This document shows, piece by piece, positions 16,056 to 25,183 of a DNA stretch of 64,000 nt. How positions within the stretch are numbered: the first letter of the stretch is position 1; each line of letters opens with the position of its first letter. The notes beneath the pieces are model-generated. The model worked only from the letters and a program-made list of their open reading frames with translations, was not told where the DNA came from and made no database searches. The translations under genes were made by a program, and so were the position numbers. The DNA is from Gemmatimonadota bacterium (GTDB lineage: Bacteria; Gemmatimonadota; Gemmatimonadetes; Gemmatimonadales; Gemmatimonadaceae), in contig JACPFW010000015.1 in assembly GCA_016182795.1 (NCBI GenBank), forward strand, positions 124,001 through 188,000, in the 5' to 3' direction.

Positions 16056-17009
16056 TCAGCCGAGCGCGTCGATGACCGCCCAGGTGAGGAGCGGCAGCAT
16101 CAGTTCGTGGTGTCCGGTCAGCTCGTAGCCGGCGCCGCCGGCGAGCGTGGGGCGCTGGACGACGTTCACGTGCGGCCGGTAGTGGCGTTGCATGTCGAGG
16201 TCGCAGGTCACGAAGTCGGTAGGCCGGCCGGCGTTCAGGTTGCGCGCCACGGTCAACGCCTTCAGGAAGACCTCGGGCATGATCACCGCGCTGCCGCAAT
16301 TGAGCACGACGCCGCCATCGTGCAGCCGCTCGATGCTCGCTGCCAGTCGGCGGAAATCGCGGTGGCTCGTGTCTCCGATGGCCGCGCCATCGGCCGCCGG
16401 GTGCTGATGAATGATCTCGGCGCCAAGCGCGGCATGCACGGTGACGCCGACGCCAAGCTGATGCGCCTGCAGGAGGACGCTGAGGTCCGGATGCGCGAGC
16501 GCGGGCTCGGCCGCGAGGGCGCGCGCCACGCTCTCGCCCATTCCCCAGCGCTCGGCCATCCCGCGGGTAAAGGCGCTGTTGAGTCCGCGCCCCGTTTCTT
16601 CGGCCATGCCGAAGGTTCCGTCGCGCAGGCCGGCGGCGACGTCCTCGCTCGTCGCGCCAAAGCGCGCGATCTCGTAATCGTGAATGGCCGCCGAGCCGTT
16701 CATCGCCAGGTCGGTGATCACACCGCGGCGCATCAGCTCCACGAGTAGCGGCGCGATGCCGGTCTTCACCACGTGTCCGCCGACCATGACGATGACGGCG
16801 CGCTTGGCGCGGTGGGCGCGCACGATCGCGTCAACCACGCGGCGGAAATCGGCCGCCTTGAGCACGTCGGGGAGCGAGCGCAGAAAGGCACCGAACGATC
16901 GGTCCGCCCCTGGCGGAGCGGCGAACTCACCGGCGCTCACCTTGTTCGGGCGGCTGGCCACGGGGATCGTGCGCACCGAGGAGAGGTCGGCTTCGCGAGG
17001 CGTGCTCAC
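16056..17009 (-). CDS. Conserved protein of unknown function, Rossmann-like
   Basis: Predicted product of 317 residues. I do not recognise it securely. An alternating hydrophobic core includes AVIVMVGGHVVKTGIAP, GVITDLAMNGSAAIHDYEIA and GATSEDVAAGLRDG, then GVGVTVHAALGAEIIHQHPAADG and GVVLNCGSAVIMPEVFLKAL. The Gly/His-rich loops and conserved polar residues suggest an NAD-dependent or metal-dependent enzyme. The GxHVxKTGxxP and AMNGxxAIHDxE pattern recalls deoxyhypusine-synthase-like folds, but the catalytic-lysine motif of that family was not found. It overlaps the DUF3108 gene by 4 bp (ATGA), so the two are probably translated together. Confidence 0.7.
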   Translation of the reverse strand: MSTPREADLSSVRTIPVASRPNKVSAGEFAAPPGADRSFGAFLRSLPDVLKAADFRRVVDAIVRAHRAKRAVIVMVGGHVVKTGIAPLLVELMRRGVITDLAMNGSAAIHDYEIARFGATSEDVAAGLRDGTFGMAEETGRGLNSAFTRGMAERWGMGESVARALAAEPALAHPDLSVLLQAHQLGVGVTVHAALGAEIIHQHPAADGAAIGDTSHRDFRRLAASIERLHDGGVVLNCGSAVIMPEVFLKALTVARNLNAGRPTDFVTCDLDMQRHYRPHVNVVQRPTLAGGAGYELTGHHELMLPLLTWAVIDALG

Positions 17010-17815
17010 TTGGAGACGTCCGGGGCGGAGGGAAAGGTCGCTGCCTTCAAGAAAAGGTTGAGCGAACCAAACGGCAGCTTGGACTTCATCTGCACCATGA
17101 TGCGCCGCTCGTCGTCCGTGAGCCAGATCTCGGCTTGGCCGTTCTCCGAGAAAATGCCCTTGGCCTTGATCACCGGCTGCAGCACGACGCAGTTGAACGT
17201 GCCGGCGGGCACATTCACCGTCTCGCGTCGGAGCACACGGATCTTCACCGGGTTGCGGTCGGGGATGAAGTAGCGATGGAACTCGTACGTCTGGCCGGGT
17301 TCGAGCGGCACCGTGCGGATGAAGTACAGAAACGATCCGTCGTCCAGCGGCTCGGCCACCGACGGCCGCTCGGGCTTGCCCGACTGCACGTAGGTCTTCT
17401 TGTCCGGGAAGATCTCAAACGTCTTCTGGCGCTCGCGCCCGATTTCCTTGAAATCCTGCTCGAAGCGCAGCGATGACAGCGTGACGGCGTCCATCCACGT
17501 CTCAAGGACGTCGTCCACCCGCAGGGCGAGATATCCACCGTGCACGGTGAAACGGCCGTGCCAGGCGGGGCGGCCGCGTACCGACTCGACGCCGCGCATC
17601 ACCATCTCGCCCGTCCCCGCCTTGATGAAACCGAAGCGCACGTCGTAGACGAGACGCTCGCCCACGCTCCACGGCACGGACGCGGCGTTGCTGGGCAACG
17701 AGACCGTCTGCGCCGCGAGACTCGCGGCGGCGGCGCCCCAGCTCATCAGCGCGCCGACGACCACTCGGACCGCGCGTCGGCGGGCGGCGGACGAACCCTG
17801 CCGCCGTGTGCTCAC
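17006..17815 (-). CDS. DUF3108 domain secreted protein
   Basis: Predicted product of 269 residues from the GTG at 17815, which overlaps the upstream stop codon as GTGA. A basic N-terminus plus AVRVVVGALMSWGAAAASLAAQ is a clear signal peptide. The mature part shows FGFIKAGTGEMVM, LRFEQDFKEIGRERQKTFEIFPDKK and VPAGTFNCVVLQPVIKAKGIF, matching DUF3108, a beta-rich periplasmic family of unknown role often placed near envelope genes. It sits between a family 2 glycosyltransferase and an unassigned enzyme in a run of same-strand genes, which suggests an envelope function. Confidence 0.8.
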   Translation of the reverse strand: MSTRRQGSSAARRRAVRVVVGALMSWGAAAASLAAQTVSLPSNAASVPWSVGERLVYDVRFGFIKAGTGEMVMRGVESVRGRPAWHGRFTVHGGYLALRVDDVLETWMDAVTLSSLRFEQDFKEIGRERQKTFEIFPDKKTYVQSGKPERPSVAEPLDDGSFLYFIRTVPLEPGQTYEFHRYFIPDRNPVKIRVLRRETVNVPAGTFNCVVLQPVIKAKGIFSENGQAEIWLTDDERRIMVQMKSKLPFGSLNLFLKAATFPSAPDVSK

Positions 17816-18573
17816 GCCGGGGTAACGGCTCTGCGCTTTCGGGCCGCCCATCCGGCCTGCACGATGGCCTTGAGGTCGGGCCAGACCTGCACGCGCGTGT
17901 CGCGCGGGCGCACGTCGTAGCGCGGTTCGACGGTCACCGACTCGACACGCCGCGCCAGCGCCGAGGCACGCCGCAGCAGCTCAAGGTTGGCGACGCGCAC
18001 GGGACCCTCGGTCACCGGCGCCTCGCCGGCCGCACGCAGGACGTCGCGCACCACGGTGATGCGGAAGATCCGGAACGTGCCAAAGGGATCGGCGACGCCG
18101 GGGACGCTCAACTGCGCGCGCACGGGCCAGAGCTTGGCGGCGCGGCGCGCCCACGTGCCGAGCGAGCGCACGGCCGCCGGCGCCGACGCCACGGCGGCGG
18201 TCTCGGCGACCACCACGTCGGCGCCGCCCTCGAACCGCTTGATGAGCTCGGGGAGCTGCTCGGGCTGGTCGGTGAAATCGCCTTGCAGGAGCACCACGGC
18301 GTCACGCCGCGGGTAGCGGGTGCGCTGGGCGGCGGCCCGGAACAGCGCGTCCACCGCGCGGGCATAGCCGACGCGCTGCTCGCCGCGCAGGACGGTCAGC
18401 GGGAGGACCTTGTGATACGGCGCCAGCACCTCGGACGTCCCGTCCGTGCTCGCGTCGTCGTATACGAGGATCTCGTATTCGCGCGAGAACTCCCGGAACA
18501 CCTTGCGGATGCGCCACAGCAGGACGCCGATGGTGGGCGCCTCGTTGTGCGACGGAATGCAGAGATAGAGCAC
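17812..18573 (-). CDS. Family 2 glycosyltransferase
   Basis: Predicted product of 253 residues. The N-terminus LYLCIPSHNEAPTIGVLL, followed by EYEILVYDDASTDGT, is the GT2 nucleotide-sugar motif. LLQGDFTDQPEQLPELI carries the second acidic motif (D-F-T-D, in place of the usual DxD). No membrane segment is present, so it is probably a soluble or peripheral dolichyl-phosphate-mannose-synthase-like transferase. It acts in envelope or lipid glycan synthesis; donor and acceptor cannot be told from sequence. Confidence 0.85.
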   Translation of the reverse strand: MLYLCIPSHNEAPTIGVLLWRIRKVFREFSREYEILVYDDASTDGTSEVLAPYHKVLPLTVLRGEQRVGYARAVDALFRAAAQRTRYPRRDAVVLLQGDFTDQPEQLPELIKRFEGGADVVVAETAAVASAPAAVRSLGTWARRAAKLWPVRAQLSVPGVADPFGTFRIFRITVVRDVLRAAGEAPVTEGPVRVANLELLRRASALARRVESVTVEPRYDVRPRDTRVQVWPDLKAIVQAGWAARKRRAVTPA

Positions 18574-18638
18574 AGGCGGTCCGGGAGGGGCTGGGGAAAG
18601 CGAGAACCTAGAAAAATACCGGGTCGAGCGGGTGGGGG

Positions 18639-19727
18639 CTACCGGCGGCCCGACGACGAGGCGCCCGCCGCCGCGCCAGAGCGGCTGGCGAGCACCCTTT
18701 CATACACCGCCGCCGTGCCATTGACCATGCGATCCACTCCGAACTGCCCGGCGCGCACACGCCCCCCGGCGGCCAGCGTCCGCCGCAACGCGTCGTCGAG
18801 GGCGAGCTGAGACACCTCGCGCGCGAACGCTCGCGCGTCACCCGGCGGGGCGAGCAGACCCGACCGGCCATGCTCGATGAGTTCCACCAGGCCGCCGGTG
18901 GCAAACGACACGGGAGGCACGCCGAGCGCCATGGCATCGATGACTGCCGTGCCGAGCCCTTCGGCCCCCGACGGATGCCAGAGCATGTCGAGCCCGGCCA
19001 TGGCGTTGTGAATGGCGTCGACGAATCCGGCGCGGAAGGCGGCGATGCCGCCGAACTCATCGGCTCCGACCGCCGCGCCGCCGAGGAGCACGAGCCGCAG
19101 GCGGTCGCGCGCCGCGGGCGCGATATGGCGGCCGATGTCCTGGAGCAGGGCGATTCCCTTTTCCGCGGTCATCGCCCCGACCACGCCGCAGAGCAGCGTC
19201 TGCCTTGGCCAACCGGCTTCGAGGCGCCAGTCGCGGGGATGCCCGACATCGGGGGTGGGGACGCCGGAGTACACGACGGTGACGCGGTCGGTGCTGACAC
19301 CGCCGCGCGCCATGGCGTCGGCAACCGCGTGGCTGATGGCGATGAAATGCGCGACGCGCGGCCCGTATTTCAGGCGCCCCTTCGGGACAAACGGCACGCG
19401 CCGGGTGACGACCAGCGGCACGTCAGTGCCAACCAGCGCGCCGAGGGCGATGGCGTGGGCGCGCGCGTCGTGCGCATGCACGACGTCGGGGCGCCAGCGC
19501 GACACGATGCGGCGCACGCGGCGCATGGCGACGACGTCGAAGTCGGCGCGCATCGCGGCGGCGGCGCTGGCGATGCCCTGCGTTTTGAGCCGCCCGGCCA
19601 ACGGCGAGAGCGGCGCGGCGACCACCAGCGGCTCGAGGCCGCGCTCACGCTGCGCGGCGGCGAGAAGGAAGACCTGGCGTTGTCCACCGCGCCAATGGCG
19701 GCCGGAATCTAGGTGCAGGATTCGCAC
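18639..19727 (-). CDS. Family 4 glycosyltransferase
   Basis: Predicted product of 362 residues with the two-Rossmann GT-B fold. The N-terminus MRILHLDSGRHWRGGQRQV has the Gly-rich acceptor-side loop. PDVVHAHDARAHAIAL and VVYSGVP are typical of GT4 enzymes, and the C-terminal domain has HPSGAEGLGTAVIDAMALGVPPV with the E-x7-E nucleotide-sugar motif. GTG start at 19727. It has a 65-bp gap to the GT2 gene downstream and a G-rich repeat upstream. It probably acts in lipopolysaccharide or capsule-type glycan assembly. Confidence 0.88.
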   Translation of the reverse strand: MRILHLDSGRHWRGGQRQVFLLAAAQRERGLEPLVVAAPLSPLAGRLKTQGIASAAAAMRADFDVVAMRRVRRIVSRWRPDVVHAHDARAHAIALGALVGTDVPLVVTRRVPFVPKGRLKYGPRVAHFIAISHAVADAMARGGVSTDRVTVVYSGVPTPDVGHPRDWRLEAGWPRQTLLCGVVGAMTAEKGIALLQDIGRHIAPAARDRLRLVLLGGAAVGADEFGGIAAFRAGFVDAIHNAMAGLDMLWHPSGAEGLGTAVIDAMALGVPPVSFATGGLVELIEHGRSGLLAPPGDARAFAREVSQLALDDALRRTLAAGGRVRAGQFGVDRMVNGTAAVYERVLASRSGAAAGASSSGRR

Positions 19728-19731
19728 AGCG

Positions 19732-19778
19732 GGGTGCAGGGAAAGGGGCAGAGTGTGGTGCAGGGGAAGGGGCAGGGG
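19732..19778. repeat. G-rich dispersed repeat (copy 1)
   Basis: Two tandem units of about 24 nt beginning GGTGCAGGGAAAGGGGCAG and GGTGCAGGGGAAGGGGCAG, joined by AGTGT. They fill the gap between the GT4 gene and the hydrolase gene. A nearly identical block occurs at 29691-29738, in the same orientation on the + strand. Confidence 0.8.
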
Positions 19779-20510
19779 CTAAATGACGGTGTCGCAGGCG
19801 GAGGCGAACGCTGTAAAGATGGCACGGTCCCACGGTTTCGTGTCGTGGATCAACTCTTCCGGGTGCCATTGCACAGCGAGCGCCCACCAGTCGTCGCGCG
19901 TCTCGACGGCTTCGATCACGCCGTCGGGGGCGTAGGCGGTTGTCCAGAGACCTGGGGCGAGGGTGTCGACGGCCTGATGATGCAGCGAGTTCACTTCGAT
20001 CTGCTGTGCGGCCACCGCGGCGGCGAGGCGCGAGTGCTGCAACACGGTCACCTCATGCACACGGTGCGTGCGCGACGACTCGAGGGCGTGGGCTACCTCG
20101 CGTGGCCGCTGGATGCCGAGGTCCTGCACGAGCGTGCCGCCGAGCGCGACATTGAGCAGTTGCAGGCCGCGGCAGATGCCGAGCACCGGGCGTCGAGCAT
20201 CGCGCGCGGCGAGCGCCAGCGCAATCTCCGTGTCGTCGCGTCCGGCGTGCGACTTCTGGGTCGCGGGATGCCGATTGGCGCCGTACCGAACCGGATCGAC
20301 GTCCTCGCCGCCCGAGAAGACGACGCCAGCGACGGTGGCGACAATCCGGCGGGCCTCGTCTGGCGAGAGCGACGGCGGCACGAGCACGGGCACCAGGCCG
20401 GCCCCCTGCAGCGCGCGGACGTACGCGTCGTTCACGCGAACGCGAGGGTATTTGTTGGGACCCGCCGCCGTCTTGGACGACGCGGTGAGTGCGACGATGG
20501 GCCGGGGCAT
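19779..20510 (-). CDS. Gamma-glutamyl-gamma-aminobutyrate hydrolase-like (peptidase C26)
   Basis: Predicted product of 243 residues in the class I glutamine amidotransferase superfamily. The nucleophile elbow is PVLGICRGLQLLN (C113), and the His-Glu pair is in VQWHPEE (about 216-219). The N-terminal GVVFSGGEDVDP and KSHAGRDDTEIAL match PuuD-type hydrolases, which free GABA or other amines from gamma-glutamyl conjugates. No polyamine-degradation genes surround it, so the exact substrate is open. Confidence 0.85.
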   Translation of the reverse strand: MPRPIVALTASSKTAAGPNKYPRVRVNDAYVRALQGAGLVPVLVPPSLSPDEARRIVATVAGVVFSGGEDVDPVRYGANRHPATQKSHAGRDDTEIALALAARDARRPVLGICRGLQLLNVALGGTLVQDLGIQRPREVAHALESSRTHRVHEVTVLQHSRLAAAVAAQQIEVNSLHHQAVDTLAPGLWTTAYAPDGVIEAVETRDDWWALAVQWHPEELIHDTKPWDRAIFTAFASACDTVI

Positions 20511-20566
20511 GCCGAAAACTATGCATCCCCTCGGCGCGGCGCCCGCGCCGGTGTATCGTCCAGTTC

Positions 20567-21157
20567 ATGTGGAATGAACGCTACAGCCAGCCGGGCTATG
20601 TTTACGGCACCGAGCCCAACGACTTTCTTGCCGCCGCCGCCGCGCAGATCCCTCGCGGGCGGGTCCTCTCCATTGGCGACGGCGAGGGGCGAAACGGCGT
20701 CCACCTCTCCACGCTCGGCCACGCGGTCACGTCGGTGGATTCGTCGACGGTTGGGCTGGCCAAGGCGCGCGCCCTCGCGGCGCAGCGGGGCGTGACGATC
20801 GAGACGGTCGAAGCCGACCTCGCGGTGTTCGACATCGCGCCGGCGGCGTGGGACGGGATCGTGTCAATCTTCTGTCATCTGCCACCGGCGCTGCGCCGTC
20901 GGGTGCACGCGCAGGCGGTGCAGGGACTTGTGCCGGGGGGCGTCTTTGTGCTGGAGGCGTACACGCCGGCGCAGCTCGCGCTGGGCACCGGCGGCCCGTC
21001 CGACGCGGAGATGATGCCCACGCTCGCGGTGCTGCGCGACGAGCTGGCCGGTCTCGAGTTCGTGCACGCGCTGGAGATGGAGCGCGACGTGCAGGAAGGC
21101 GCGTACCACCGCGGCCGGAGCGCAGTGGTGCAGGTGATTGCGCGCCGTCCGTCGTGA
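20567..21157 (+). CDS. Class I SAM-dependent methyltransferase (TehB-like)
   Basis: Predicted product of 196 residues from the ATG at 20567. The N-terminus MWNERYSQPGYVYGTEPNDFL is typical of the TehB/thiopurine-type small methyltransferases. Motif I is VLSIGDGEGRNGVHL, motif II is VTSVDSS, and FCHLPPALRRRVHAQAVQGLVPGG contains the post-motif region. It transfers a methyl group from S-adenosylmethionine to a small acceptor that cannot be named. It is divergent from the C26 hydrolase gene with 56 bp between starts. Confidence 0.85.
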   Translation: MWNERYSQPGYVYGTEPNDFLAAAAAQIPRGRVLSIGDGEGRNGVHLSTLGHAVTSVDSSTVGLAKARALAAQRGVTIETVEADLAVFDIAPAAWDGIVSIFCHLPPALRRRVHAQAVQGLVPGGVFVLEAYTPAQLALGTGGPSDAEMMPTLAVLRDELAGLEFVHALEMERDVQEGAYHRGRSAVVQVIARRPS

Positions 21158-21243
21158 ATGGCGGAACCGTCGCGGCGCAGTATCGTATTGTGAGTGTCGG
21201 CGCGGCGTGCCGCGCCGTTTCGCGACCCTGAGCCCATTGCCCT

Positions 21244-21822
21244 GTGTTTGAATCGCTGAAGACGACCATTGCCGACCTGTTGGGTGGCCGGGTGCATCCG
21301 GCCGACCGGCGCGCGGTGATCAACGACATGAAGCAGGCGCTGGTCTCGGCGAAGCTTGGCGTCGAGGATCTTGAGCAGGGCGTCGAGGTGACGCGGCGCA
21401 AGCTGGCGACGGAGCGCCAGGGGCTTGAGACGGTGAGCCGCCGCAAGGGACTGGCGGCGGGGATCAGTGACGCCGAGACGGTGGCGATCGCCGAGAAATT
21501 TGAGAGCCAGCACGTCGAGCGGATCGCGGTGCTCGAACGCAAGCTGGAGGCGCAGGAAGCCGAGGCGGCGCTGGCGCGGCGCGACTATGACGAGATGCTG
21601 ACCGCGTTGAAGGCGGCGTCGGCGGGGGCGGGGAGTGTCGGCGCCGGCGGCGCCGCGGCCGGCACGGCGCGCGAGCCGAGCGATGCGGATCTCGGGCTGC
21701 CTGATGACGGCGTTCTGAATGCGCAGCTCGACGCGATGCGCCGCCAGGCGGCGCGCGAGGCGAGGGATGCCGACGCGACGGCGCGGCTCGAGGAGCTGAA
21801 GCGGCGGATGGGGCAGGAGTAG
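21244..21822 (+). CDS. Coiled-coil protein of unknown function
   Basis: Predicted product of 192 residues with a GTG start. It begins MFESLKTTIADLLGG and is almost all charged amphipathic helix (VEDLEQGVEVTRRKLATER, HVERIAVLERKLEAQEAE), with an Ala/Gly-rich break (about 125-140) and a final helix ending LEELKRRMGQE. No membrane segment or signal peptide. It resembles PspA-like or cell-division coiled-coil scaffolds only in general form. It follows the methyltransferase by 86 bp on the same strand. Confidence 0.65.
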   Translation: MFESLKTTIADLLGGRVHPADRRAVINDMKQALVSAKLGVEDLEQGVEVTRRKLATERQGLETVSRRKGLAAGISDAETVAIAEKFESQHVERIAVLERKLEAQEAEAALARRDYDEMLTALKAASAGAGSVGAGGAAAGTAREPSDADLGLPDDGVLNAQLDAMRRQAAREARDADATARLEELKRRMGQE

Positions 21823-21886
21823 ACCGGCCCGCGCGGCGCGGCGGTCGGCGAGCGCGTCCCCTGCGCACGCGTAGGGCAATTCCGGT

Positions 21887-21915
21887 TTGACGAACGGCGC
21901 GCTTTCGGCTACATA
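21887..21915 (+). promoter_or_regulatory. Sigma-70-type promoter for the peptide transporter
   Basis: TTGACG (21887-21892) and TACATA (21910-21915) are separated by exactly 17 bp, close to the housekeeping consensus. A start of transcription near 21922 would leave a leader of about 80 nt before the ATG at 22002. Confidence 0.6.
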
Positions 21916-22001
21916 AAGCCATCCGCGCGGCCCCGCCAAAACCGGGTCGTCGGCTTGGTCATGTCATACCTAACGCCCTTCCCATTTCATGGAGAAGACG
22001 C

Positions 22002-23513
22002 ATGAGTGGTGCAGCTGAGACGAACCGGGACGGCACCGCCCTTCCGCAGTTCAAGCAGTTGATGGGGCATCCGCAGCCGCTGTGGATGCTTTTCATGTCG
22101 GAGTTCTGGGAGCGCTTCGCGTTCTACGGCATTCGCTGGGCGCTGGTGCTGTACATCGTGGCGCAGTTCCACGGCGGATCGCCCACCGGACAGGCCTCGG
22201 CGAACCTGACGTACGGGTCGTACCTCGCGCTTGTCTATGCGGTGGCCATTTTTGGCGGCTACGTAGCCGACAAGGTGATCGGTTACCAGCGCTCGATCCT
22301 GACGGGCGCGGTGTTCATGGCGACGGGCCTGTTCCTGATCACCCTGCCCGACCCGACGATCTTCAAGCTCGGTCTCTCCACCATTGTCGTCGGCAACGGG
22401 CTGTTCAAGCCGAACATTTCGACGATCGTCGGCAAGTGCTATTCGGCGGGCGACGAGCGCCGCGACTCCGGCTTCACGATCTTCTACATGGGCATCAACG
22501 CCGGCGCGTTCCTGTCGCCGCTGTTCACGGGCTGGCTCGCCGACCAGGTGTTTGGCACCGAGGCGATGCCGGCGTACAAGGTTGTGTTCCTGGCCGCCGG
22601 CGTCGGCATGCTGATCAGCCTCGTCTGGTTCTATATCGGCCGCCGCCAGCTGCAGGGCATTGGCGCGCCGCTGCCGGACCAGCAGAACCGGATGCGCGTG
22701 CTGTACGTGATTCTCGGCGGCGTCGTCACGGTGCCGATCGTCTTCGCGCTGCTCGCCGTCGGTGGCAAGAACCTGCAGTGGGTGCTGTCGGCGATGTTCC
22801 TCGGCTTGTCGGCGATGCTGCTGATCGAAGGCATCAAGGACGGGGCCGTGGCGCGCGACAAGACAATTGCGATGCTCCTGATCTTCGTGTTCAACATCAT
22901 GTTCTGGATGTTCTTTGAGCAGGCGGGCAGTTCGTTCACGTTCCTCGCCGACCAGATCGTGAATCGCCAGTTCGGCTCGTGGACGTTCCCGACCGGCTGG
23001 TTCCAGAGCGTGAACGCGGTGGCGATCATCCTGTTCGCGCCGATCGTGGCGTGGGTGTGGGTGGCGCTGTCCAAGGTGAATGCGAACCCGAGCATTCCGC
23101 GCAAATTCGGACTCGGCCTGATCTTCAACGGTCTCGCCTTCCTGCTGCTGATGTACGCGCTGTCGAGCCTGCTGAATCCGGCGGACAACAAGATTCCGTT
23201 CTGGACGCTCGTGGCCGTGTACCTCATTCAGTCGATTGGTGAGCTGTGCCTGTCGCCGATCGGCCTGTCGATGGTGACCAAGCTGGCGCCGGTGCGGCTC
23301 GTCGGGCTGGGCATGGGCGGCTGGTTCCTCTCGACGGGCATCGGCAACAACCTATCGGGCATCTTCGCCAGCGAAGTGAGCGGCGAGGGCGGCATGACGA
23401 CGACCTCAGCGCTGAGCGGTTACACGTTCGGCTTCTGGGCGCTGACGATCGCGGGGCTCATCCTGCTGATCGCCGCGCCGCGGGTGCAGAAGCTGATGCA
23501 CGGCGTGAAGTAA
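22002..23513 (+). CDS. Proton-dependent oligopeptide transporter (POT/PTR2 family)
   Basis: Predicted product of 503 residues, with about 12-14 membrane segments. The first helix carries SEFWERFAFYGIRW, including the ExxER proton-coupling motif diagnostic of POT transporters. GLFKPNISTIVG and FTIFYMGINAGAFLSPL match the family signatures. It imports di- and tripeptides with protons across the inner membrane. It converges on a complete oligopeptide ABC operon, so two peptide uptake systems lie side by side. A T-loop hairpin terminator separates them. Confidence 0.93.
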   Translation: MSGAAETNRDGTALPQFKQLMGHPQPLWMLFMSEFWERFAFYGIRWALVLYIVAQFHGGSPTGQASANLTYGSYLALVYAVAIFGGYVADKVIGYQRSILTGAVFMATGLFLITLPDPTIFKLGLSTIVVGNGLFKPNISTIVGKCYSAGDERRDSGFTIFYMGINAGAFLSPLFTGWLADQVFGTEAMPAYKVVFLAAGVGMLISLVWFYIGRRQLQGIGAPLPDQQNRMRVLYVILGGVVTVPIVFALLAVGGKNLQWVLSAMFLGLSAMLLIEGIKDGAVARDKTIAMLLIFVFNIMFWMFFEQAGSSFTFLADQIVNRQFGSWTFPTGWFQSVNAVAIILFAPIVAWVWVALSKVNANPSIPRKFGLGLIFNGLAFLLLMYALSSLLNPADNKIPFWTLVAVYLIQSIGELCLSPIGLSMVTKLAPVRLVGLGMGGWFLSTGIGNNLSGIFASEVSGEGGMTTTSALSGYTFGFWALTIAGLILLIAAPRVQKLMHGVK

Positions 23514-23537
23514 CCGACGCGGGATGCAGGATGTGGG

Positions 23538-23567
23538 ACGAGCGGCGGCCTTTTGGCCGCCGCTCGT
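23538..23567. terminator. Hairpin terminator between convergent transporter genes
   Basis: ACGAGCGGCGGCC (23538-23550) and its exact complement (23555-23567) close a TTTT loop, followed by GTTTGGG. It lies between the POT transporter and oppF, which converge, so it probably serves both. Confidence 0.7.
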
Positions 23568-23591
23568 GTTTGGGAACCGAGCTGCCGTGCG

Positions 23592-24374
23592 CTACCAGGG
23601 AATGCGCGGAATGGCGGCGAGCAGCGCCTGGGCGGCGGGTGAGGCGGGAGCGCTGAACAGCGAGGCCGTCGGCGCGCACTCCACAATGCGTCCCCGCTGC
23701 ATAACCGCCACGCGCGTGGCGATGCGCTCTACGACGGCGAAATCGTGCGCAATGAACAGGTACGTGAGTCCCCGCGTCGCCTGCAGCGTGGCGAGGAGGT
23801 CGAGCACCTGGGCGCGCACGAGGACGTCGAGCGCCGAGACGGCTTCGTCGAGCACGAGGAAGACGGGCTCCACGGCGAGGGCGCGGGCGATGGCAATGCG
23901 CTGGCGTTCCCCGCCGGAGAACTCGTGCGGAAAGCGATGCGCGTCGCGCGCGGAGAGTCCCACTTCCTCGAGCAGGTGCGCGACGCGCAGGTCGCCCGCC
24001 TCACGTGGGGCGAGCGCGTGGATGTCGATGCCCTCGCGCACGATGTCGCCCACGCACATGCGCGGGTCGAGCGACGCCTTGGGGTCCTGAAAGACCACCT
24101 GGGCGCGCCGCCGAAACGCTTTCAGGGCGTCATGGGAGAGGGCGAGCACATCGGTGCCGTCGAACTGCACGGAGCCCGCGGCGGCCGGGACGAGGCGCAG
24201 GATCGCCCGTCCGAGGCTCGTCTTGCCGCTGCCAGACTCGCCGACGAGGGCGAGCGTCTCGCCGCGCTGCACGTCGAGCGAGACGCCGTCGACGGCGCGT
24301 ACGGCGCGCGGGGCGTTGGCGTCGCGCGCGGTATACTCGACTGAGAGGTCGCGAACCTCGAGCAGGGCGGTCAC
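23592..24374 (-). CDS. oppF: Oligopeptide ABC transporter ATP-binding protein
   Basis: Predicted product of 260 residues. Walker A is [11 protein letters not shown], the ABC signature is [15 protein letters not shown], and Walker B is [12 protein letters not shown]; in most relatives the latter reads DEPxSALD. An H-loop ([10 protein letters not shown]) is present. The C-terminus after [10 protein letters not shown] is short for OppF, but the oligopeptide-type [11 protein letters not shown] segment is there. It is one of two ATPases that energise the OppBC channel. It overlaps oppD by 4 bp and is the last gene of the operon. Confidence 0.9.
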   Translation of the reverse strand: MTALLEVRDLSVEYTARDANAPRAVRAVDGVSLDVQRGETLALVGESGSGKTSLGRAILRLVPAAAGSVQFDGTDVLALSHDALKAFRRRAQVVFQDPKASLDPRMCVGDIVREGIDIHALAPREAGDLRVAHLLEEVGLSARDAHRFPHEFSGGERQRIAIARALAVEPVFLVLDEAVSALDVLVRAQVLDLLATLQATRGLTYLFIAHDFAVVERIATRVAVMQRGRIVECAPTASLFSAPASPAAQALLAAIPRIPW

Positions 24375-25183
24375 GTGCCGTGCTCCAACGGCGGCGGTCC
24401 CCGGCGCACCGCGGCGACGAGGGCGCGCGCCTGCGGATGCTCGGGGGCCACAATCAACTGGCGCGTCGGCACGTCTTCGACGAGGCGCCCGTCGTGCAGC
24501 ACGAGCGTGCGCTCGCAGGTGGTGGCGATGACACTGAGGTCGTGGCTGACGAGCAGCAGCGCCATGCCGTGCTGTCGCTGCTCGGCGCGCAGCAGCGCGA
24601 GGACCTGCGCCTGCACGGTGACGTCGAGCGACGATGTGGGCTCGTCGGCGATCAGCAGGGCGGGCGCAAGCAGCATGGCCATGGCCAAGAGCACACGCTG
24701 GCGCTCGCCGCCGGAGAGCTCGTGCGGCAAGCGGCGCGCCTGATCCTCCGCGTCCGTGAGCCCGGCGCGGGCGAGCATGTCCAGTGCGGTGCGGGCCGCG
24801 CGCTGCGTGTTGTGCTCGCCATGCGCGAGCGCGACCTCGGCCACCTGCGCGCCAATGCGCATGCGCGGGTTGAGCGCGCTGAGCGGCTCCTGGAACACCA
24901 TGGCAACGCGCCGGCCGCGAAGGGTGCGTCGGGCCCCGCGCGACGCCGACAGCATTTCGTGCCCGTCAAAGTGAATGGCGCCGTGCGCGCGCAGCGCGGG
25001 CGGGAGCAGGCCGAGCACGGCAAGCGCCAACGATGTCTTGCCGCTGCCGCTCGCGCCGAGCAGTCCCACCGTCTCCCCCGGCCGCATGCCGAAGCTGATG
25101 TCGCGCAGGATGGGCGTCGACGGCGTGCCGCGCGCTCCCGCCGCGTCGACGCTCAGGCCGCAGATGGCAAGCAGGGGGCTCAC
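24371..25183 (-). CDS. oppD: Oligopeptide ABC transporter ATP-binding protein
   Basis: Predicted product of 270 residues from the GTG at 25183, which overlaps the oppC stop codon (GTGA). Walker A is [11 protein letters not shown], the signature is [15 protein letters not shown], and Walker B is [13 protein letters not shown], with the H-loop VSHDLSVI. The same frame is open much further upstream because of high GC, but that part lies antisense or shifted to oppC and is not protein-like. It pairs with OppF as the ATPase heterodimer. Confidence 0.9.
   Translation of the reverse strand: MSPLLAICGLSVDAAGARGTPSTPILRDISFGMRPGETVGLLGASGSGKTSLALAVLGLLPPALRAHGAIHFDGHEMLSASRGARRTLRGRRVAMVFQEPLSALNPRMRIGAQVAEVALAHGEHNTQRAARTALDMLARAGLTDAEDQARRLPHELSGGERQRVLLAMAMLLAPALLIADEPTSSLDVTVQAQVLALLRAEQRQHGMALLLVSHDLSVIATTCERTLVLHDGRLVEDVPTRQLIVAPEHPQARALVAAVRRGPPPLEHGT

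Noticed and set aside
19732-19778. Short protein encoded by the G-rich repeat (VQGKGQSVVQGKG)
   Set aside because: The same Gln-Gly-Lys string appears in shadow frames at both copies of the repeat; it is a translation of the DNA repeat, not a gene.
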